This document shows positions 58,148 to 64,000 of a stretch of DNA of 64,000 bases, piece by piece. Every line of letters begins with the position of its first letter. Within the stretch, counting starts at the first letter, position 1. Below the pieces are notes generated by a model. That model saw only the letters and a program-made list of their open reading frames with translations. It was not told the origin of the DNA and made no database searches. A program made the translations under genes and the position numbers. This DNA is from Cypionkella sinensis (GTDB taxonomy: Bacteria; Pseudomonadota; Alphaproteobacteria; Rhodobacterales; Rhodobacteraceae): NCBI RefSeq assembly GCF_042646385.1, contig NZ_JBHRTO010000001.1, forward strand, positions 620,001 to 684,000. The letters run 5' to 3'.

Positions 58148-59494
58148 ATGACCAGCGGCAAAATCGGGATGGCGGGTCTGATGCTCTGCATCGGCTTGGC
58201 CGGATGCGAGAAAGACGTGATCCTGGAGGGAGAGCGTTTTCCGGTGCGCACCCCGCTTGAGGATTCGCTGCAAGTCGAAGGCCAGCCCGCACCGGTTGCG
58301 CCGCCGGCGCAACCCGCCAATACCGCGGTGCCGATCTCACTGCCGCGCGCCTCGGCCAATGCCGATTGGAGCCATCGCGGCGGCAATGCCCACCATGCCT
58401 CGAGCAATGGCGCGCTGTCGGCCAATCCGCAGCGGGTGTTCAGCGTGAACATCGGCGCAGGCGACAGCAAACGCGCACGCATCGCCTCGTCGCCCATCGT
58501 CTCGGGCGGGCGGGTGTTCACCATGGATGCGACCTCGCGCGTGGCGGCAACCTCAACCGGGGGGGCGGCACTTTGGCAGGTCAGCATCGCGCCCGAGTCG
58601 GGCGACGCCAGCAATGTCGTGGGCGGTGGTCTGGCGGCCAGCGGCAACCGGATTTACGCGACCTCGGGCTATGGCGAGCTGGTGGCGCTGGATGCCAGCA
58701 CAGGCGGCATTGCTTGGCGGCAACGCTTTGACAGCCCGATCACCGGCGCACCGACGGTTGTTGGCAATGTGGTCTATGCACTGGGCCGCGACGGTTCGGC
58801 GGTTGCGGTCACTGCCGATAACGGCAAGCAGATCTGGCAACAGGCGGGCGCGCCCAACGCCAGCGGCATGATCGGCACGGCCTCGGTTGGGGTGGATGGC
58901 GATACCGTGGTGCTGCCCTTCGCCAGTGGCCAGATTTCTGCCGTGCAGGCAGGCAGCGGCGATCCGATCTGGAACGCAGGCGTCTCGGGTCAGCGCTTGG
59001 GCCGCAGCTATGGCGGCATGGGCGATGTGACGGGCGACCCGGTGATGGTCGGCAACACTGTGTATCTCGGCACTGCCGCAGGCCGCACCGTGGCGATCAA
59101 CCAAACCACAGGCGCGCGGATCTGGACCGCCAACGAGGGCGCGCTGAACCCGCCGCTGGTGGTGGGCGGCTCGGTGTTCGTGGTCAACGACGAGGCGCGT
59201 CTGGTGCGGCTGGATGCCGCGACGGGTGAGGTGATCTGGTCGATCGAGATGCCGTATTTCGTCAAGGACAAGCCGAAGAAACGTCAGGCGATCTATGCGC
59301 ATTATGGCCCGGTTCTGGCAGGCGGGCGCATCGTTGTCGCCTCCAGCGATGGCAGCCTGCGCGGCTTTGATCCGACCAATGGCAATCTGGTGTTCAACGT
59401 CGAAATCCCTGGCGGTGCGGCCTCGGCCCCGGCGCTTGCACAGGGAATGCTGTTCGTTGTCGGCGGCAATGGGCAACTTCACGCTTTCCGTTAA
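58148..59494 (+). CDS. bamB: Outer membrane assembly lipoprotein BamB
   Basis: A lipoprotein subunit of the BAM complex, which inserts beta-barrel proteins in the outer membrane. About 448 residues: lipoprotein signal with lipobox LAGC, a Pro/Ala-rich linker, then an eight-bladed PQQ-like propeller with repeated GxVYALDAxTG-type motifs (ELVALDASTGGIAWRQ, RLVRLDAATGEVIWS, SLRGFDPTNG). Start: the ATG at 58148 directly precedes the signal; a GTG at 58130 with AAGGAAGG is a possible alternative. der begins 48 bases later. Confidence 0.9.
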   Translation: MTSGKIGMAGLMLCIGLAGCEKDVILEGERFPVRTPLEDSLQVEGQPAPVAPPAQPANTAVPISLPRASANADWSHRGGNAHHASSNGALSANPQRVFSVNIGAGDSKRARIASSPIVSGGRVFTMDATSRVAATSTGGAALWQVSIAPESGDASNVVGGGLAASGNRIYATSGYGELVALDASTGGIAWRQRFDSPITGAPTVVGNVVYALGRDGSAVAVTADNGKQIWQQAGAPNASGMIGTASVGVDGDTVVLPFASGQISAVQAGSGDPIWNAGVSGQRLGRSYGGMGDVTGDPVMVGNTVYLGTAAGRTVAINQTTGARIWTANEGALNPPLVVGGSVFVVNDEARLVRLDAATGEVIWSIEMPYFVKDKPKKRQAIYAHYGPVLAGGRIVVASSDGSLRGFDPTNGNLVFNVEIPGGAASAPALAQGMLFVVGGNGQLHAFR

Positions 59495-59542
59495 GGCCTT
59501 TGGCGTGTATGGGGGCAGCTTAGTTATACCCGGACGCCTGAA

Positions 59543-61012
59543 ATGAGCTTTACCCTTGCCATCGTCGGCCGCCCCAATGTGGGCAAATCGACGCTATTCA
59601 ACCGCCTTGTCGGGCGCAAACTGGCGCTGGTCGATGACCAGCCCGGTGTGACGCGCGACCTGCGCGAGGGCGATGCCAAGCTGTTCGACCTGCGCTTTAC
59701 CGTGATCGACACCGCCGGTCTGGAGGAAATCACCGACGACAGCTTGCAAGGCCGCATGCGCCGCCTGACCGAACGCGCGGTGGATATGGCCGATGTCAGC
59801 CTGTTCGTGATTGATGGCCGCGTTGGTGTCACACCGTCGGATGAAACCTTCGCCGATATCCTGCGCAAAAAAGGCGCGCGGGTGATCCTCGCCGTAAACA
59901 AGGCCGAGGGCAAAGCTGGTGACGCGGGGGCCTTGGAAGGCTGGTCGCTGGGTCTGGGCGAGCCGTTGCGGATTTCCGCCGAACACGGCGAGGGCATGGA
60001 CGATCTCTACCACATGCTGCTGCCGCTTCAGGGCGAATTTGCCGAGCGTGAGGCCGAGAATACCCCCGACACCGAAGTCGATGTGTCGGAAGAAGATGCG
60101 GAACTGGAGCAGGATGTCGAAGCCTTCCGCCCCACCGCCAAGAAACCGCTGCAAATCGCGGTGATCGGGCGGCCGAATGCCGGAAAATCGACGCTGATCA
60201 ACAAGATCCTTGGCTATGACCGTCTGCTGACCGGGCCCGAAGCTGGCATCACCCGCGATGCGATCTCGGTCCGCGCCGAGTGGATGGGCACGCCGATCAA
60301 GATTTTTGACACGGCGGGGATGCGCAAAAAGGCGCGGATCAACGAAAAGCTGGAAAAGCTGTCGGTCTCGGATGGCATCCGTGCCGTGCGCTTTGCCGAA
60401 GTGGTGGTGGTGCTGCTTGACGTGGAAATCCCGTTCGAAGTGCAAGACCTGCGCATCGCCGATTTCGCCGAAACCGAAGGCCGCGCCGTGGTGATCGCCA
60501 TCAACAAATGGGATCTCGAGGACGAAAAGCAGGAAAAGCTGGCTGAGTTGAAAGAGATGTTCGAGCGTCTGCTGCCGCAGTTGCGCGGCGCGCCGATGAT
60601 CACTGTCTCGGGCAAAACCGGGCGCGGCTTGGATCGTCTGCACGACGCCATCCTGAAAGCGCACGAAGTCTGGAACCGCCGTATCCCGACCGCGCGGCTG
60701 AACACCTGGCTGGGGGCGATGATCGAATCGCATCCGCCACCGGCACCGGGCGGGCGGCGCATCAAGGTGCGCTATATGACGCAGGTCAAACAGCGCCCGC
60801 CGGGGTTTGTGGCGATGTGTTCGCATCCCGATGACATGCCCGACACCTATCGCCGCTATCTGGTCAACGGCCTGCGTGAGCATTTCGACATGCCCGGCAC
60901 CCCGATCCGCCTGACCTTCCGCGGTCAGGGCGACCGCAACCCGTTCAAGAACCCCAAGTTCCACACGCCAAGCCGCCTGCGGAAGCACAAGGAAAAGAAC
61001 ACCGGGCAATAG
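59543..61012 (+). CDS. der: GTPase Der (EngA)
   Basis: Tandem-GTPase needed for 50S ribosome assembly. The 489-residue product has two G domains: GRPNVGKSTLFNRLVG near residue 8 with DTAGLEE, and GRPNAGKSTLINKI near 210 with DTAGMRKKA and NKWDLE, then the KH-like C-terminal domain (IKVRYMTQVKQRPPGFVAMC). The acidic linker between the G domains is longer than average. Length is normal for the family. Confidence 0.96.
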   Translation: MSFTLAIVGRPNVGKSTLFNRLVGRKLALVDDQPGVTRDLREGDAKLFDLRFTVIDTAGLEEITDDSLQGRMRRLTERAVDMADVSLFVIDGRVGVTPSDETFADILRKKGARVILAVNKAEGKAGDAGALEGWSLGLGEPLRISAEHGEGMDDLYHMLLPLQGEFAEREAENTPDTEVDVSEEDAELEQDVEAFRPTAKKPLQIAVIGRPNAGKSTLINKILGYDRLLTGPEAGITRDAISVRAEWMGTPIKIFDTAGMRKKARINEKLEKLSVSDGIRAVRFAEVVVVLLDVEIPFEVQDLRIADFAETEGRAVVIAINKWDLEDEKQEKLAELKEMFERLLPQLRGAPMITVSGKTGRGLDRLHDAILKAHEVWNRRIPTARLNTWLGAMIESHPPPAPGGRRIKVRYMTQVKQRPPGFVAMCSHPDDMPDTYRRYLVNGLREHFDMPGTPIRLTFRGQGDRNPFKNPKFHTPSRLRKHKEKNTGQ

Positions 61013-61030
61013 CGTTGGCTTTTTTAACTA

Positions 61031-61076
61031 CGCCGCCCCGGACTTGATCCGGGGCCTCTGCGTTTCCGGGGCGGCG
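61031..61076. repeat. Intergenic GC-rich palindrome, copy 3 (extended)
   Basis: CCCCGGA (61036-61042) and TCCGGGG (61048-61054) form the core seen at 5138 and 25831, and a further arm TCCGGGGCGGCG (61065-61076) can pair with CGCCGCCCCGGA (61031-61042) instead. The two pairings exclude each other. It lies 18 bases after the der stop and may also end transcription. The rest of this 215-base gap holds no gene. Confidence 0.6.
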
Positions 61077-61227
61077 TGTCGATATTAGGAAAGCGCAGAC
61101 CGGCCTGGGGCTCCTCAGCTTTTTTCTGTCTCGTCAGGTAAGCTACACCACATCTTGTGGAAAGCGTCAAAAAACCGGGCGAAAAGCACAAGTCATTCCC
61201 AGATGGGAATGATTTTGCGCCGTCTGT

Positions 61228-61941
61228 TCAACCAGCCCGACCTCGCCATTGCATCAGCGTCACCGCCGCCATCACCACCGCACCGGCCAGCGCGGCATAG
61301 GCCACCGTCGGGTTGTTGCTCCAGCTTTTGACGACGATGCCCACAATCGCCCAAACGATTGTCGCGCCGTAAATCGGCATCCTGGGCCGCATGATCTGCA
61401 CCGCAATGGCCACCACCAACACAACGGCCAGCATCGCAAGCGCTGCGCCCGTGTCCGGCAAAATGCCATAGCCCGCCAGAATCACCCCGGTTGACACTGC
61501 CGAAGCCGCAGTCAACCAGCCTGCGTAAATCGCAAGCGGGGCAGCCAACAGCCATTGATCCTGCGCGGGGTCCGCCACCAGATAGGCATACACCGCTGTG
61601 GCCGCCATCACCACAATCGCCACCGCCGCAGGGATCGGCGCTGCCACCGCAATCGCCAGCCAAACCGTGCCCAGCAAAACCGAAGCCGTCAGCGCCGGGG
61701 CAGGCCGCAAGAACGCCGCATCCCCGCGCCGCTTGATCAAGCCAAACCCGGCATGGGCGATCAGCCACAGATAAATCAGCCCCCAGATCGCAAAGGCATA
61801 GCCCGCAGGCTGCACACTTGGATGCGCGATCTGCACCGGAAATGTCGCCGGGTCATAACCCCGGAATGACGGCGTGAAAGCAGGCGCTGCGGCAAAAGCC
61901 AGCGTCGCGATGAACAGGGCGGGTTGGATGATGCGTTTCAT
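61228..61941 (-). CDS. TspO/MBR-like polytopic membrane protein
   Basis: A 237-residue membrane protein with seven or so hydrophobic segments. The stretch PAGYAFAIWGLIYLWLI (45-61) and the spacing of Trp/Pro residues recall the TspO/MBR (tryptophan-rich sensory) family, but the protein is longer than TspO (about 160). I treat the assignment as tentative. No signal of an operon with serS, which lies 30 bases upstream on the same strand (61972-63261) and could be co-transcribed with it. Confidence 0.65.
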   Translation of the reverse strand: MKRIIQPALFIATLAFAAAPAFTPSFRGYDPATFPVQIAHPSVQPAGYAFAIWGLIYLWLIAHAGFGLIKRRGDAAFLRPAPALTASVLLGTVWLAIAVAAPIPAAVAIVVMAATAVYAYLVADPAQDQWLLAAPLAIYAGWLTAASAVSTGVILAGYGILPDTGAALAMLAVVLVVAIAVQIMRPRMPIYGATIVWAIVGIVVKSWSNNPTVAYAALAGAVVMAAVTLMQWRGRAG

Positions 61942-61971
61942 ACTCTGATTACGTCTGAAACGCGGTTTGGT

Positions 61972-63261
61972 TCACTCCAAAACGCCTGCTGCCGAAATTC
62001 GCGTCTTGCCGCGCAGATAGGGATGCAGCGCTTTTGGCAGATCGACCGAGCCATCGGCCTGCTGGCCGTTTTCCAGCACCGCGATCAGGCAGCGCCCCAC
62101 CGCAAGGCCCGAGCCATTCAGCGTGGCGACAAACTCGGGCTTGCCACCCGGCACTTTGAAGCGCGCATTCATCCGGCGCGCCTGAAACTGGCCGCAGGTG
62201 GAAACGGAAGAGATCTCGCGATATTTGTTCTGCCCCGGCAACCAAGCCTCAAGGTCATGGGTTTTCTGCGCGCCAAACCCCATGTCGCCGGTGCACAGCA
62301 CGATCGTGCGATAGGGGATTTCCAGCTTTTCCAGGATCGCCTGCGCGCAATTCGTCATCCGCTCATGCTCGGCAAGCGCGGTGTCGGGCGTGCAGATCGT
62401 CACCATCTCGACCTTTTCAAACTGGTGCTGGCGCAACATACCGCTGGTGTCCTTGCCCGCTGACCCGGCTTCCGAGCGGAAGCATTGGGTATGCGCCGTC
62501 ATGCGGATCGGCAGCGCCGATTCCTCCAGCACATCGCCCGCAACCGAGTTGGTCAGCGTGACTTCCGAGGTCGGGATCAGCCACCAGCCGTTGGTGGTCT
62601 GATAGCTGTCTTCCGCGAATTTCGGCAACTGATTGGTGCCATACATCGCATCTTCCTTGACCAGAACCGGAGTCCAGGTCTCGGTCAGCCCGTGTTCCTC
62701 GATATGGGTGTCGAGCATCATCTGCGACAGCGCCCGATGCACGCGGATCACCGCGCCTTTCAGCACCACAAACCGCGCGCCCGAAAGTTTGGCTGCGGTC
62801 TCGAAATCCATGCCCGGCTTGACGCCCGCGATGTCGAAATGCTCGCGCGGGGTGAAATCGAAATTGCGCGGATTGCCCCAGCGGCGAATTTCGACGTTGT
62901 CATCCTCATCCGCGCCATCGGGCACCTCGGCCAGTGGCAGGTTCGGCAGGCCCATCAACAGATCGCGCAACTCGCGGTCGAACTGCTCGGCCTCGGCCCC
63001 CAATGCCGCCACTTCGGATTTCTTCTCGGCCACCAGCGTGCGCAGGCGGTTGAACTCGGCCTCATCGCCGCGCGCTTTGGCGGCACCAGCCTCTTTCGAG
63101 GCGGCGTTCTGCGCGGCCTGCGCAGTTTCCGAGGCAAGGATCTTGCCGCGCCGCGCTTCGTCCAGTTTCAGGATGGTTGCCGAGATACCCGACAGACCAC
63201 GGCGTTCCAGAGCGGCTTCAAAAGCGGCGGGGTTGTCGCGGATGGCGCGGATATCGTGCAT
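61972..63261 (-). CDS. serS: Serine--tRNA ligase
   Basis: Class II aminoacyl-tRNA synthetase. The 429-residue product has the N-terminal coiled-coil arm (about 30-105; the AAKARGDEAEFNRLRTLVAEK region), motif 1 around GARFVVLKG, motif 2 FRSEAGSAGKDTSGMLRQHQF (shown in part: FRSEAGSAG) and the class II motif 3 ATLNGSGLAVGRCLIAVLEN (near the end). Length matches the family. It starts with ATG at 63261; the TspO-like gene follows 30 bases downstream. Confidence 0.96.
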   Translation of the reverse strand: MHDIRAIRDNPAAFEAALERRGLSGISATILKLDEARRGKILASETAQAAQNAASKEAGAAKARGDEAEFNRLRTLVAEKKSEVAALGAEAEQFDRELRDLLMGLPNLPLAEVPDGADEDDNVEIRRWGNPRNFDFTPREHFDIAGVKPGMDFETAAKLSGARFVVLKGAVIRVHRALSQMMLDTHIEEHGLTETWTPVLVKEDAMYGTNQLPKFAEDSYQTTNGWWLIPTSEVTLTNSVAGDVLEESALPIRMTAHTQCFRSEAGSAGKDTSGMLRQHQFEKVEMVTICTPDTALAEHERMTNCAQAILEKLEIPYRTIVLCTGDMGFGAQKTHDLEAWLPGQNKYREISSVSTCGQFQARRMNARFKVPGGKPEFVATLNGSGLAVGRCLIAVLENGQQADGSVDLPKALHPYLRGKTRISAAGVLE

Positions 63262-63554
63262 GGCTGGCCTCTTGCAATCAGAATGGGCAGGTTATGCCCG
63301 ATTTGGATGCTTAGGGGAAGGGCGGGCGGCCATGGTCGTCAAACATCGCGGCTGGCGCAACTTCAACGGGTTATCAGCGGTTCTGGCTTGCCCGTTGCCG
63401 CAAAAATCTGCGCCCGCGCCTGCAACTTCCGCATCTATGCCGGCGTAACGCTTAGGCTGACCTTGTAGCGCGATTTGTAAACGCAGAGTTGCCGAAGTTG
63501 CTCTAGGTGTGTCGGACAGAATGCGTTAAGCGGGGCAGGGAAGCGGAGCAGGTT

Positions 63555-64000
63555 GTGGCAGAAACGACAGTAAAAGCAGGTTACAGGCGGTCGGTGGACC
63601 TTGCGCGGTTCGTGGCCGCCTTTGGCATCGTGTGGGATCATGCCCGCGCGCCGTATGCTGACATCGGCTATACCGCCCTTGCGCTGTTTCTGGTGCTGAC
63701 TTCATTTCTGGCAGTCGGTTCGTTTGAGCGGTCAGATGGCAAAGGCTTTTGGCTGTCGCGGGCACAGCGTATCGCCCTGCCGTGGCTGTTCTGGTGCGCG
63801 TTTTACTGGGTGGTCTATCATGTGGTGTCGGACGAGCCGTTTCAGCTGCTGTCAGACCCATGGACATTGCTGATCGGCCCTTCCATTCATCTGTGGTTCC
63901 TGCCGTTCGTGATGATCTTTCTGGTCACAATTCCGTGGGTGTCGCGGTTTATCAACAGCCCCGTGCGGATGTATATCGCGGCCACGCTGCTGGTGCTGGT
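63555..64000 (+). CDS. Acyltransferase family 3 membrane protein, N-terminal part (3' end outside the window)
   Basis: A frame open from a GTG at 63555 to the window edge codes a polytopic protein beginning MAETTVKAGYRRSVDLAR, with RRSVDLARFVAAFGIVWDH, the acyltransferase-3 (OafA/NodX-like) start motif and its active-site His, followed by hydrophobic segments (LALFLVLTSFLAVG, ALPWLFWCAFYWVV, HLWFLPFVMIFLVT). A GGAG site lies 6 bases upstream. Such enzymes O-acetylate cell-surface sugars. The 293 bases between here and serS hold no other gene; no convincing promoter was found. Confidence 0.82.
   Translation, partial: MAETTVKAGYRRSVDLARFVAAFGIVWDHARAPYADIGYTALALFLVLTSFLAVGSFERSDGKGFWLSRAQRIALPWLFWCAFYWVVYHVVSDEPFQLLSDPWTLLIGPSIHLWFLPFVMIFLVTIPWVSRFINSPVRMYIAATLLVL

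Noticed and set aside
1..64000. tRNA or rRNA genes and riboswitches
   Set aside because: All gaps were scanned by eye for cloverleaf elements (GGTTCGAATC-type T arms) and known leader motifs; none was found, but a covariance-model search would be decisive.

Overview
The window reads as chromosomal DNA of a high-GC alphaproteobacterium, most likely a member of the Rhodobacteraceae. This is an inference from gene content and synteny: nuoM-nuoN followed by biotin ligase, coaX and RNase J; a heterotetrameric sarcosine oxidase cluster (soxB, soxD, soxA, soxG); surE-pcm-nlpD; tatABC; an Atm1-type ABC exporter; and RTX calcium-binding proteins that start MEPAILANLF. No rRNA, tRNA, CRISPR array, insertion sequence or prophage was seen. 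No gap between genes exceeds 300 bases, and the longer gaps (200-293 bases) are described under the nearest features.

Layout. 1-5.2 kb: end of the complex I operon, running into cofactor and RNA-turnover genes. 5.2-12.4 kb (minus strand): DEAD-box helicase, a piperideine-6-carboxylate-type aldehyde dehydrogenase, an EamA transporter, release factor 3 and a Hint-domain protein. 12.5-19.4 kb: SDR protein, orphan ABC ATPase, a WYL regulator with a palindromic site, and tatA-tatB-tatC-DUF815 ATPase followed by a CorC/HlyC protein. 19.6-24.5 kb (minus): GNAT acetyltransferase, surE-pcm-nlpD, a flavodoxin-fold oxidoreductase and an EamA transporter. 24.7-33.4 kb: an exported protein with a pilus/secretin N-domain-like C-terminus, ilvD, an AraC regulator divergent from an SLC13 permease, dusA, a Bcr/CflA exporter and a TSUP permease.

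33.7-39 kb holds an RTX protein with a glycosidase-like N-terminal half, abutted tail-to-tail by a Tae4-like amidase, then DUF1289, ruvX and ccmI. 39-44.9 kb is the sarcosine oxidase cluster, interrupted by a small proline-rich membrane protein and a strong terminator. 44.9-50.5 kb has two small exported paralogues, sodB, a Tat-exported metallophosphoesterase, rarD, a LOG-family hydrolase and a LysM/Ig-like protein. 50.5-57.2 kb has an ArsR regulator divergent from the Atm1-type exporter, an exported caspase-fold/TPR protein, and a second RTX protein that abuts it tail-to-tail. 57.4-64 kb has a TPR membrane protein, bamB, der, a TspO-like membrane protein, serS and the start of an acyltransferase that runs off the window.

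Most of the window is housekeeping. The parts most worth a second look are the two RTX loci, each sharing a convergent end with an exported enzyme-like protein (Tae4-like amidase; caspase-TPR), the ArsR/exporter control region, and the split sox cluster.
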